Shown here: in pieces, positions 41,186 through 49,850 of the stretch
How the letters are laid out: each line of letters starts with the position of its first letter
Numbering within the stretch: the stretch's first letter is position 1
NCBI GenBank assembly: GCA_018382125.1
Contig: JAGZQO010000001.1
Span: forward strand, 124,001-188,000
Direction of reading: 5' to 3'
Length of the DNA stretch: 64,000 bases
From: Collinsella sp.
GTDB lineage: Bacteria; Actinomycetota; Coriobacteriia; Coriobacteriales; Coriobacteriaceae
Translations under genes and position numbers: made by a program
Notes under the pieces: generated by a model
What the model saw: the letters and a program-made list of their open reading frames with translations, nothing else
The model's database searches: none
Told to the model about the DNA's origin: nothing

Positions 41186-43993
41186 ATGGGATTCATGTCA
41201 AAGCTGCTGTCCTTTGGATCCGATAAGGACCTTAAGCGCTACTACAAGATCGTTGACCAGATCAACGGTCTTGAGCCCCAGTTTGAGAAGATGACCGAGG
41301 AGGAACTCCGCGCCCAGACCGATAAGTTCCGCGAGCGTTACGCCAACGGCGAGTCGCTCGACGACATGCTCCCCGAGGCCTTTGCCACCGTGCGTGAGGC
41401 TTCCAAGCGCATCACGGGCATGCGTCACTTTGACGTACAGCTCATCGGCGCCATGGCGCTGCACGAGGGGCATATCGCCGAGATGAAGACCGGCGAAGGC
41501 AAGACCCTTGTCTCCACTTTGGCCGGCTATCTCAACGCTATTGCCGGCAAGGGCGTGCACGTCGTTACCGTCAACGATTACCTGGCAAAGCGCGACTCCG
41601 AGTGGATGGGCCGCATCTATAAGTACCTGGGCATGACCGTCGGTCTGCTCCAGAACAACATGCCGCTCGAGTTCAAGCGCCCGGCCTACCAGGCCGACGT
41701 CACCTACGGCACCAACTCCGAGTTCGGCTTTGATTACCTGCGCGACAACATGGTTACCCGTCCCGAGCAGCGCGTGCAGCGCGGCCACAACTACGCCATC
41801 GTCGACGAGGTTGACTCCATCCTGATCGATGAGGCCAGGACGCCGCTGATCATCTCGGGCGCTGGCACTAAGTCCGCCAGTACCTACAAGGACTTCGCGC
41901 GTGCCGTGCGTGGCCTTGAGCGCGGCGAGGACGTGTCGCACGACATGCTCACCGCCACCGAGGATGTTGAACCCACGGGCGACTATGTCATGGACGAGGC
42001 CAAGCACACCATCGCCGCCACCGAGCGCGGCCTTAAGAAGATTGAGCGCCGCCTGGGTATCGATGACATCTATGCCGATCTCTCCGGCCAGCTGGTCAAC
42101 CACCTGCAGCAGGCGCTGAAGGCCCAGTACATGTTCCACCGCGATAAGCAGTACGTGGTCACCAACGGCGAGGTCAAGATCGTCGACGAGTTCACCGGCC
42201 GCATTATGGAAGGCCGCCGTTACTCCGAGGGCCTGCACCAGGCCATTGAGGCCAAAGAGGGCGTGCTCGTACGCGAGGAGAACCAGACCCTGGCCACCAT
42301 CACCCTGCAGAACTACTTCCGTCTGTATGATAAGCTCTCCGGCATGACCGGCACGGCACTTACCGAGGATGCTGAGTTCCGAGAGATCTACAAGCTGCCT
42401 GTCGAGGTCATCCCCTCCAACAAGCCCGTGCAGCGCGTGGACCACGAGGACCTGGTGTACCGCACCATTCAGGCTAAATACAACGCCGTCGCCGACGACG
42501 TTGAGCGTCGTCACGCCAAGGGCCAACCGGTCCTGGTGGGCACCGTCTCCATCGAAAGCTCCGAGAAGCTGTCCGCCGCCCTTACCAAGCGCGGCATCGC
42601 GCACGAGGTCCTCAACGCCAAGCATCACGAGCGCGAGGCCCACATCGTTGCCCAGGCCGGACGCTACGGCGCCGTGACCATCGCTACTAACATGGCCGGT
42701 CGTGGTACCGACATCCTGCTGGGCGGCAACCCCGACGAGCTGGTGCGCGAGCGCCTTGAGTACGAGGGCCTGACCATGGAGGACGTGACGCCCGAGCAGC
42801 TCGAGCAGTTTAACGCCGAGGCAAAGGAGACTTGCAAGGCCGAGCGCGAGCGCGTGCTTGCCGCCGGCGGCCTGACCGTCATCGGCACCGAGCGCCATGA
42901 GTCCCGTCGTATCGACAACCAGCTGCGCGGCCGTTCCGGCCGTCAGGGCGATCCGGGCGAGACCCAGTTCTACCTGTCGCTCGAGGACGACCTCATGCGC
43001 CTGTTCGGCGGCGACAAGATGGACCGCGTCTCCAAGATGATGGTCACGGCCGACATGGGCGACGACATGCCCATCCAGCACAAGATCATCTCCAAGGCCG
43101 TCGAGAGCGCCCAGCACAAGGTCGAGAGCATCAACTTCTCCATGCGTAAGAGCGTCCTTGAGTACGACGACGTCATGAACAAGCAGCGCCAGGTCATCTA
43201 CGCCGAGCGCAATAAGATTCTGGACGGCAAGGACCTGACCGACCACATCACCGAGGTCATGCACGATACCGTCTACCGTTGCGTGCAGGAGTTCTGCACC
43301 AAGGACAGCCACGATGGCGAGCGCGACCTGGAGGGCCTGCGCAAGTGGGTTGTGGAGCTCACCGGCCACATCGATACGCCGAAGTTCCCCGACGAGGATT
43401 ATGAGGCCCTGGCTGCCGATGTCCTGGCTTACGTAGAGAAGTGCTACAACATGAAGGCCGAGCGCTTGGGCGAGGACCTGATGCGCGAGCTCAACACCCA
43501 GGTCATGCTGCGCGTCATCGATACCCGCTGGATGAACTACCTGCAGGAGATGGACTACCTCAAGACCGGCATCGGCCTGCGCGGCTTTGGCCAGCGCGAC
43601 CCGCTGGTCGAGTACAAGACCGAGGCCTACGGCGCGTTCCAGATACTCGTCGATACCATGTATGAGGATTACCTGCGCACGGTTCTGCGCATCGAGATCA
43701 AGGCTGCCCCGCGTGCCGTGGAGCACAAGGAGGAGCCCGCGCTCGAGGGCGCGCGCTTCTCCGGTCCTGCCGAGGTCGATGGTGACAACGGCGACTCGGT
43801 GCTGCGCAAGCAGGCGCAGGTGCAGGCCCGCACGGCTGTCCAAGGCGGACCGGCTGCCGTCAACAACGGTGGCAAGGTGACCACCTATCGCAAGTCCGAG
43901 AGCGACGATCCGTACGTCAACGTGGGCCGCAACGACCCGTGCCCCTGCGGTAGCGGCAAGAAGTTTAAGTACTGCCACGGCAGGAATCGTTAA
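41186..43993 (+). CDS. secA: Preprotein translocase ATPase SecA
   Basis: 935 residues. Walker A MKTGEGKT (100-107), Walker B VDEVDS (206-211), helicase-like domains, and the C-terminal zinc motif CPCGSGKKFKYCHG (919-932). It drives secretion through SecYEG. ATG 41186 is preferred because AAAAGGAAA precedes it and the family N-terminus (MSKLLSFGSDKDLKR) follows closely; ATG 41153 and 41195 are alternatives. The stop overlaps the prfB ATG by one base (TAATG), so the two are translationally coupled. Confidence 0.97.
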   Translation: MGFMSKLLSFGSDKDLKRYYKIVDQINGLEPQFEKMTEEELRAQTDKFRERYANGESLDDMLPEAFATVREASKRITGMRHFDVQLIGAMALHEGHIAEMKTGEGKTLVSTLAGYLNAIAGKGVHVVTVNDYLAKRDSEWMGRIYKYLGMTVGLLQNNMPLEFKRPAYQADVTYGTNSEFGFDYLRDNMVTRPEQRVQRGHNYAIVDEVDSILIDEARTPLIISGAGTKSASTYKDFARAVRGLERGEDVSHDMLTATEDVEPTGDYVMDEAKHTIAATERGLKKIERRLGIDDIYADLSGQLVNHLQQALKAQYMFHRDKQYVVTNGEVKIVDEFTGRIMEGRRYSEGLHQAIEAKEGVLVREENQTLATITLQNYFRLYDKLSGMTGTALTEDAEFREIYKLPVEVIPSNKPVQRVDHEDLVYRTIQAKYNAVADDVERRHAKGQPVLVGTVSIESSEKLSAALTKRGIAHEVLNAKHHEREAHIVAQAGRYGAVTIATNMAGRGTDILLGGNPDELVRERLEYEGLTMEDVTPEQLEQFNAEAKETCKAERERVLAAGGLTVIGTERHESRRIDNQLRGRSGRQGDPGETQFYLSLEDDLMRLFGGDKMDRVSKMMVTADMGDDMPIQHKIISKAVESAQHKVESINFSMRKSVLEYDDVMNKQRQVIYAERNKILDGKDLTDHITEVMHDTVYRCVQEFCTKDSHDGERDLEGLRKWVVELTGHIDTPKFPDEDYEALAADVLAYVEKCYNMKAERLGEDLMRELNTQVMLRVIDTRWMNYLQEMDYLKTGIGLRGFGQRDPLVEYKTEAYGAFQILVDTMYEDYLRTVLRIEIKAAPRAVEHKEEPALEGARFSGPAEVDGDNGDSVLRKQAQVQARTAVQGGPAAVNNGGKVTTYRKSESDDPYVNVGRNDPCPCGSGKKFKYCHGRNR

Positions 43994-45141
43994 TGGCTGA
44001 GGCTTTAGAGGTAACGCCCGCCGAGCTGGACGCGTTCGCGGACCGGCTCGGCGAGGTCGAGTCGTATCTCCATTTGGACGAAAAGCGCACACGCGTGACC
44101 GAGCTCGAGGCCAAAAGTGTTGCCCCTGGCTTTTGGGATGACGCCGACGCCGCCCGTGCCACCATGGAGGAGATCGCGCGTACCAAGGAAGATATCGCTG
44201 CCGTGGACACCGCGCGCGGCGAGCTTTCCGATGCCCGCGCCGCGCTGGAGCTTGCCGAGGAGATGGGGGATGACCCCGACGCCGTCGCCCTTCGCGAGGA
44301 GGCTACAGCCACGGCTGAGCGCCTGGCTCGGGCCATCGATGAGCTTGAGCTTTCGAGCTGGTTTACCGGTGAGTTCGATCACGGCGATGCCATTGTGACC
44401 ATCAAGCCCGGACAGGGTGGTCTGGAGGCCCAGGACTGGACCTTCATGCTCTTTAAGATGTACATGAAGTACTGCCAGCGTCGCGGCTGGAAGGTCACCA
44501 TCAACGACTGTCCCGCGGCCGAGGTCATCGGCATCGACCGCGCGACCTTTACCGTCGAGGGCAAGGACGCATTTGGCATGCTGCGCGCCGAGGCCGGCGT
44601 CCACCGCTTGGTTCGCATTAGCCCCACCGACGACAAGAAGCGCCGCCAGACCACGTTTGCCGGCGTCGAGGTCATCCCCGTGCTACCCGATGATATCGAC
44701 ATCGAGATCAGTCCCGATGACATCCGCGTGGACGTGTACCACGCGAGCGGCCCGGGCGGTCAGGGCGTCAACACCACCGACTCCGCCGTGCGCGTGACGC
44801 ATTTTCCCAGCGGCATTGTGGTCACCTGCCAAAACGAGCGCAGCCAGATCCAGAACAAGGCCGCGTGCATGCAGATCCTCAAGGCTCGCCTGTACGAGAT
44901 TGAGCTCGAGAAGCGCGCCGAGGCGCTCGATGAGATCCGCGGACCCAAGACCACGATTGGTTTTGGCAACCAGATTCGCAGCTACGTGCTCTACCCGTAC
45001 CAGATGGTCAAGGACCTACGCACGGGCGTGGAGACCAGCAATGTCGAGGCCGTCCTTGACGATGGCGACCTGGACCCGTTTGTTATTGGCTACCATCGCT
45101 GGGCCACCGGCAACGCCGACGCGGAGACCCCGTCTGCATAA
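43993..45141 (+). CDS. prfB: Peptide chain release factor 2
   Basis: 382 residues in one frame, without the programmed frameshift found in many bacteria. GGQ is at 255-257 (ASGPGGQGVNTTDSAVR). The codon-recognition tripeptide, normally SPF in RF2, reads SPT here (Ser210-Pro211-Thr212, inside VRISPTDDKKRRQ). Overall identity to RF2 is clear from length and the domain order. It releases chains at UGA and UAA. Coupled to secA by a 1-base overlap, the common arrangement; the usual next gene ftsE is displaced to 48.6 kb by yitT-like and transketolase genes. Confidence 0.95.
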   Translation: MAEALEVTPAELDAFADRLGEVESYLHLDEKRTRVTELEAKSVAPGFWDDADAARATMEEIARTKEDIAAVDTARGELSDARAALELAEEMGDDPDAVALREEATATAERLARAIDELELSSWFTGEFDHGDAIVTIKPGQGGLEAQDWTFMLFKMYMKYCQRRGWKVTINDCPAAEVIGIDRATFTVEGKDAFGMLRAEAGVHRLVRISPTDDKKRRQTTFAGVEVIPVLPDDIDIEISPDDIRVDVYHASGPGGQGVNTTDSAVRVTHFPSGIVVTCQNERSQIQNKAACMQILKARLYEIELEKRAEALDEIRGPKTTIGFGNQIRSYVLYPYQMVKDLRTGVETSNVEAVLDDGDLDPFVIGYHRWATGNADAETPSA

Positions 45142-45228
45142 ACCGCCCGGTTTATGTGGAAATGGATTAAAACCCTCCCAGCAGGGTGGTTTTGTATCCA
45201 GAGCAAACCCTGCGCAGGGGTGGTTTTT
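45138..45228 (+). terminator. Tandem hairpins after prfB
   Basis: Three hairpins in a row: 45138-45155 (7-bp perfect, over the prfB stop), 45169-45193 and 45205-45227. The last two are similar to one another (AAACCCT with GGTGGTTTT pattern) and are followed by T-rich bases, so they probably act as terminators of secA-prfB. Confidence 0.6.
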
Positions 45229-45242
45229 GTCCGGCGAATCGG

Positions 45243-45296
45243 TAGAATCGAATACAAGAAGAAGTTCAAAGCGCATCCGATGGGGTGCGCTTTTTT
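45243..45296 (+). promoter_or_regulatory. Leader terminator-like hairpin of the yitT-like gene
   Basis: TAGAAT at 45243-45248 may be a -10 element. 45269-45278 pairs with 45283-45292, followed by T residues to 45296, and the GGGAGG ribosome site starts four bases later. Transcripts must read through this hairpin to express the gene. Confidence 0.5.
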
Positions 45297-45308
45297 GAGG
45301 GAGGCAAC

Positions 45309-46199
45309 ATGGCATATCGTCTGGACATCAAGCGCATTCTTTCGATGAACTTTTTTCACGACCTGCCCCAGATTATGTTGGGGTGCGCTCTGGCCGCTAT
45401 TGCGACCGACCTGTTTTTGATTCCCAACGGCCTTGCTGCCGGTGGCGTTACGGGCCTTGCCACCATTATCCAGGCGGTCGGCGCATCGCGCGGTCTATCG
45501 CTTCCCGTTGGTATTCAGACGATCGTGATGAACGCCTTGCTGCTGCTGGTCGTTATGCGCGAGGGCGGCATGTTCTACGTGGTGCAGACCGCGACGGGCT
45601 TTGTGCTGCTGGGCTTCTTTACCGATCTGTTCGCCCCGTTTGTAGCACCTCTGGCGGATGCGGACCTGATGCTCCCTGCCATGTGGGGCGGCATTATTAC
45701 GGGCATCGGTTACGGCATGGTGTTGCGCGCCGGCGCCAACACCGGCGGCTCGGACACGATTGGCCAAATCATCTCGCGTAATACCTCACTGCCCGTGGGC
45801 TCGACCGTCATGGCGATCGATGTTGCCGTATGTGCGCTGTCGGCTCCGGTCTTTTCAATCGAAAACGCACTATATGCAGGCCTTTCGATGGTCATTAGCG
45901 GCTACGTGATCGATGCCGTGGTCGATGGTGGCAACAATCGCCGTATGGTACTCATCATCTCGGATAAGTTCCCTGATATCGCTGCCGATATCATGTATGG
46001 CCTGGGTCGCGGGTGTACCAAGTTTAAGGCGACTGGCATGTATTCGGGTGCCGAGAAGCCGGTGATTATGGTCATCGTGAGCCGTCGAGAGCTCAATACC
46101 CTCAAGACGATCGTGCGCGAGCGCGATCCTCGCGCCATCGTGACGGTCGCTGACGTTACGGAAGCCTTCGGCGAGGGATTCAAGGACATTAGCGCGTAG
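45309..46199 (+). CDS. YitT family membrane protein (DUF2179)
   Basis: 296 residues with five to six membrane helices in the first 190 residues (IPNGLAAGGVTGLATI, GANTGGSDTIGQII) and a cytosolic C-terminal DUF2179 domain (PVIMVIVSRRELNTLKTIV). Members are widespread in Firmicutes and Coriobacteriia; function is unknown. ATG 45309 follows GGGAGG at 45299-45304. The gene is preceded by a terminator-like hairpin that suggests control by readthrough. Confidence 0.87.
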   Translation: MAYRLDIKRILSMNFFHDLPQIMLGCALAAIATDLFLIPNGLAAGGVTGLATIIQAVGASRGLSLPVGIQTIVMNALLLLVVMREGGMFYVVQTATGFVLLGFFTDLFAPFVAPLADADLMLPAMWGGIITGIGYGMVLRAGANTGGSDTIGQIISRNTSLPVGSTVMAIDVAVCALSAPVFSIENALYAGLSMVISGYVIDAVVDGGNNRRMVLIISDKFPDIAADIMYGLGRGCTKFKATGMYSGAEKPVIMVIVSRRELNTLKTIVRERDPRAIVTVADVTEAFGEGFKDISA

Positions 46200-46407
46200 G
46201 GTCGACCGCGTTCCATCCAAAAGACGTTCACATTGATAAACCGTTTCATCAGCGGTTCTGCCTGCTAAATTGTTCAAATAATGATAAAAACTCTGGTAAA
46301 GCCATCAGTTTCCAGCATAATGAATGACGTACGTGCATTGCGGCTGTGTTGGGATTACCTTCCCGTGCCGTGCGCATTTTGTCTAATGAGGATGAAAGGA
46401 AGGCACA

Positions 46408-47238
46408 ATGAGCGACGAAGAGCTCAAAAAGGTTGCCAACGAGGTAAGGAAGGGCATCGTCACCGGCGTGCACGCTGCCAAGTCCGGCCATCCGGGCGGT
46501 TCGCTCGGCGCTGCCGACATCATGACCTATCTGTACTTTGAGGAAATGAACGTCGACCCGGCCGATCCCCGCAAGGCCGATCGCGACCGTTTTGTGCTCT
46601 CCAAGGGCCATTGCGCTCCGGGCCTGTACGCCGTGCTCGCCGAGCGCGGGTTCTTCCCCAAGGAGGACCTCGAGACGCTGCGCCATATCGGCAGCCACCT
46701 GCAGGGTCATCCCAACATGAACGACACCCCGGGCGTCGACATGTCCACCGGCTCGCTCGGCCAGGGCATCTCCGCCGCCGTGGGCATGGCGGTTGCCGCC
46801 AAGCACTGGGGCGATACTTACCGCACCTACGCCCTGTTGGGCGATGGCGAGAGCGAGGAGGGCCAGGTCTGGGAGGCCGCCATGTTTGCCGGCAACCAGC
46901 AGCTCGACAACCTCTGCGTGATCGTTGACCACAACGGCCTGCAGATCGATGGCCCCGTCGAGGAGGTCAACGATCCCATGCCGCTGGCAGACAAGTTCCG
47001 CGCCTTTAAGTTCCACGTGGTGGAGCTCGCCGACGGCAACGATTTCGATCAGATCCGCGCCGCCTTTGCCGAGGCTCGCGCTACTAAGGGCCAGCCGACC
47101 GCCATTATCGCCGAGACCATGAAGGGCAAGGGCGTCTCCTTTATGGAGAACCAGGTGGGTTGGCACGGTAAGGCCCCCAACGATGAACAGTTTGAGCAGG
47201 CCATGGCAGAGCTCACGGCCGCCGGAGAGGAGCTCTAG
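46408..47238 (+). CDS. Transketolase, N-terminal subunit
   Basis: 276 residues, the thiamine-diphosphate-binding half: SGHPGGSLGAADIMTYLYF, GHLGQG-like TGSLGQGISAAVGMA and the GDGESEEGQVWEAAMFAGN motif that binds Mg-ThDP. Split transketolases are typical of many anaerobes. It exchanges two-carbon units in the pentose phosphate pathway. The C-terminal subunit gene starts two bases after its stop, so they form one operon. AAAGGAAGG precedes the ATG. Confidence 0.94.
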   Translation: MSDEELKKVANEVRKGIVTGVHAAKSGHPGGSLGAADIMTYLYFEEMNVDPADPRKADRDRFVLSKGHCAPGLYAVLAERGFFPKEDLETLRHIGSHLQGHPNMNDTPGVDMSTGSLGQGISAAVGMAVAAKHWGDTYRTYALLGDGESEEGQVWEAAMFAGNQQLDNLCVIVDHNGLQIDGPVEEVNDPMPLADKFRAFKFHVVELADGNDFDQIRAAFAEARATKGQPTAIIAETMKGKGVSFMENQVGWHGKAPNDEQFEQAMAELTAAGEEL

Positions 47239-47239
47239 G

Positions 47240-48181
47240 ATGGCAGACGTCAAGAAAATCGCCACGCGCGTAAGCTACGGCGAGGCCCTCGTCGAGCTCG
47301 CCAACGAGCACGATGACTTTGTGGTCCTCGACGCCGACCTTGCCGCCGCCACGCAGACCGGCAAGTTCAAGGCAGCCTGCCCCGACCGCTTCTTCGATGT
47401 GGGCATCGCCGAGAGCAACCTGATGGGTGTTGCCGCCGGTATCGCAACCACCGGCCGCGTCGCCTTCGCGAGCAGCTTTGCCATGTTTGCCGCCGGCCGC
47501 GCCTTTGAGCAGGTCCGCAACTCCATCGGTTATCCGCACCTTAACGTTAAGATCGGTGCCACGCACGCCGGTATCTCGGTGGGCGAGGATGGCGCCACGC
47601 ACCAGTGCTGCGAGGATATCGCCCTGATGCGTGTCATCCCCGGCATGACCGTGATCGTTCCCGCCGACGACATCGAGGCCCGTGCCGTGACGCGCGCCGC
47701 CTACGAGTGTGACGGCCCCGTGTACATGCGCTTCGCCCGTCTGGCCTCGCCGGTTATCAACGACCCCGAGACTTACAAGTTCGAGGTGGGCAAGGGCATA
47801 GTCATGCGCGAGGGCACCGACGTCACCATCATCGCCTGCGGCCTGATGGTCGGCGAGGCGCTCGAGGCCGCTGAGCAGCTTGCTGCCGAGGGCATCGATG
47901 CCGAGGTCATCAACATGCACACCATCAAGCCCATCGACGCCGACCTGATCGTTAAGAGCGCCACCAAGACCGGCCACGTCGTGACCGTCGAGGAGCACTC
48001 CGTGATCGGTGGCTTGGGCAGCGCCGTCGCCGACGTCCTGTGCGAGCAGTGCCCGACGCCGCTCAAGAAGATCGGCGTCAACGACACCTTCGGTGAGTCT
48101 GGCCCGGGCGCCGAGCTCCTGCACAAGTACGGCCTGGACGCCGCCAACATCATTGCGACCACCAAGGAGTTCTTGGCCTAG
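47240..48181 (+). CDS. Transketolase, C-terminal subunit
   Basis: 313 residues, the pyrimidine-binding and C-terminal domains: DADLAAATQTGKFKAA, FDVGIAESNLMGVAAGIA (catalytic Glu in the IAE motif) and HAGISVGEDGATHQCCEDIA. ATG 47240 is chosen by its position after the upstream stop with GGAGAGGAG nearby; the frame is open upstream inside the partner gene. A terminator follows at 48226. Confidence 0.94.
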   Translation: MADVKKIATRVSYGEALVELANEHDDFVVLDADLAAATQTGKFKAACPDRFFDVGIAESNLMGVAAGIATTGRVAFASSFAMFAAGRAFEQVRNSIGYPHLNVKIGATHAGISVGEDGATHQCCEDIALMRVIPGMTVIVPADDIEARAVTRAAYECDGPVYMRFARLASPVINDPETYKFEVGKGIVMREGTDVTIIACGLMVGEALEAAEQLAAEGIDAEVINMHTIKPIDADLIVKSATKTGHVVTVEEHSVIGGLGSAVADVLCEQCPTPLKKIGVNDTFGESGPGAELLHKYGLDAANIIATTKEFLA

Positions 48182-48225
48182 GACAAGACGAGGCAAAGTA
48201 TCGCCTCAGCAACCGTATGCAATCC

Positions 48226-48263
48226 AAAACAGGGGCGTCCTCAAAGAGGACGCCCCTGTTTTT
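48226..48263 (+). terminator. Terminator after transketolase genes
   Basis: About 16-bp near-perfect stem with a 3-nt loop (48226-48242 with 48246-48262), flanked by A- and T-runs. Confidence 0.9.
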
Positions 48264-48629
48264 GTCGGCAACAAACAAATTAGGCCCGCACCAAGCAAGG
48301 GCTTTCTCCGGGAAACGGGCCCAGACCAGCAAAGTGCAATTCAGCCCCCAAGCATAGCGCTGCTGCACCCAAGTAAAACGCAGCGACCCCTTAGTTACCG
48401 CAGGCCGGGCACAGGGTTACTCTCCAAATCTTTCCGCAGGACGGAGGAGCCCCCGCCGCGCGAAGCGCGCAGCGGGGGCTCCGACAAGTCCGAGGACGAT
48501 TTGGAGAGTAACCCTGTGCCCGGCCGACGGGATCCCTAAGCACGCCATGCTTCTTATGTGCAGCAAAGCTAATGCTGCTAAAATATTAAGCGCTCATGTA
48601 GTTTAAACGCACGACGATAAGGAGCACCA
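48264..48629. other. Gene-free stretch with a nested palindrome
   Basis: No convincing gene in 366 bases. It holds the 123-bp nested palindrome at 48403-48525 and, nearer ftsE, AT-rich DNA (48570-48600) that probably contains the ftsE promoter; a -10 like TAAAAT at 48579-48584 is visible without a clear -35. Confidence 0.6.
48403..48525. repeat. Nested palindrome with perfect 28-bp outer arms
   Basis: Outer arms 48403-48430 and 48498-48525 are perfectly complementary. Inside, 48447-48456 pairs with 48472-48481 around a further CGCGC/GCGCG stem, giving a two-level hairpin. No T-run and no gene within. Only one copy in the window. Confidence 0.85.
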
Positions 48630-49850
48630 GTGGGTAACCACTTCCGTACCTCCGGTGCGGGCGATGATGCCCCCAAGACGCAGACAGGCGTCCAGGGCAG
48701 TCGTTTCGCCACTCCGGATTCAGAGGGCCAGCCTGTTGCTCAGGCCCCCGCTCAGCCGGCAGATCAGGCACAGCCGGCATCCGATCCCTTTGCCTACAAT
48801 CCCACCAGCGATGTCGCGCTTTCCGGCACGGCGGGTTTTGAGCCCGTTCAGGCCGTGACCGCTCGCGTGGAGCAGCCTCAGGCTGGCGCCGCCACGCCGC
48901 AGCCTACCATGGCCGGCATTCCCGACCCCTTGGCCCCTGCGACGCCGGCTCCTCAGCCTGCGCAGTCCGGTCTCTTTGCTGCTATTCCCGACCCCACGCA
49001 GCCTGCTGCCCCGGTGGTCGAGAGCGATCAGGCCGCCGAGGTCGCAAGCCTCGATAACGTGCTCAACAACCCCGATTTTACGTCGGTGTTTGCGCCTATC
49101 GATCCGCAGGCCAGCCGCAAGAAGATGGCCAAGCAGGCCGGTGTCGAGCCCGTCATCCTTATGGAGCATGTCACCAAGATCTATCCGGCACAGCCCAACA
49201 AGCCTGCACTCGACGACATCAACATCGAGATCTATCCGGGCGAGTTCGTCTTCCTGGTCGGTCACTCCGGCTCGGGTAAGACCACGCTGCTGTCTACGCT
49301 CAACCGCGACGTCAAGCCGACGAGCGGTCGTATCCTGGTTGCCGGTCAGGACCTCATGAAGATCAAGAACCGCAAGGTTCCGTTCCTGCGCCGCCAGATT
49401 GGCGCCGTGTTCCAGGACTTTAAGCTTCTGCCGCAAAAGACCGCCTACGAAAACGTGGCGTTTGCCCTGCAGTGCATCGGCAAGCCCAAGGGCGTCATTC
49501 GCAGCCAGGTGCCCGAGGTGCTGCGTCTGGTCGGTCTGGCCGATCAGATGGACTCGCTGCCCGACCAGCTTTCCGGTGGCGAGCAACAGCGCGTTGCCGT
49601 CGCCCGCGCTATGGTTAACCGTCCGCCGCTGCTGATCTGCGACGAGCCCACGGGTAACCTCGACCCGGCGATCTCGCTGGGCATCATGAAGCTGCTCGAG
49701 CGTATTAACCGTACCGGCACCACCGTGATCGTCGCCACGCACGACCGCGAGATGGTCGATAGCATGCACCGTCGCGTGATCGCCCTCGAGGGCGGCCACG
49801 TTATTCGCGACCAGGAGAGGGGAGGTTACGGCAACTATGGCACCAACTAA
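48630..49850 (+). CDS. ftsE: Cell division ATP-binding protein FtsE with long N-terminal extension
   Basis: 406 residues. The FtsE ATPase core starts near residue 175: Walker A GHSGSGKTT (211-219), signature LSGGE (314-318), Walker B CDEPTGNLDP with Asp338/Glu339. FtsE is normally about 225 residues; here about 170 extra N-terminal residues are Pro/Ala/Gln-rich and probably disordered, with repeated IPDP motifs. The start is GTG 48630 after AAGGAG. It pairs with FtsX to control peptidoglycan hydrolases at the division site; ftsX overlaps by 14 bases. No hydrolase partner gene follows. Confidence 0.93.
   Translation: MGNHFRTSGAGDDAPKTQTGVQGSRFATPDSEGQPVAQAPAQPADQAQPASDPFAYNPTSDVALSGTAGFEPVQAVTARVEQPQAGAATPQPTMAGIPDPLAPATPAPQPAQSGLFAAIPDPTQPAAPVVESDQAAEVASLDNVLNNPDFTSVFAPIDPQASRKKMAKQAGVEPVILMEHVTKIYPAQPNKPALDDINIEIYPGEFVFLVGHSGSGKTTLLSTLNRDVKPTSGRILVAGQDLMKIKNRKVPFLRRQIGAVFQDFKLLPQKTAYENVAFALQCIGKPKGVIRSQVPEVLRLVGLADQMDSLPDQLSGGEQQRVAVARAMVNRPPLLICDEPTGNLDPAISLGIMKLLERINRTGTTVIVATHDREMVDSMHRRVIALEGGHVIRDQERGGYGNYGTN

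Noticed and set aside
41198..44092. 964-residue minus-strand frame opposite secA
   Set aside because: Same reason: shadow of secA with biased composition and no family motifs.
43993..44100. Programmed +1 frameshift in prfB
   Set aside because: The whole RF2 protein is in one frame from the ATG; there is no internal UGA or slippery CUU site at the usual position.
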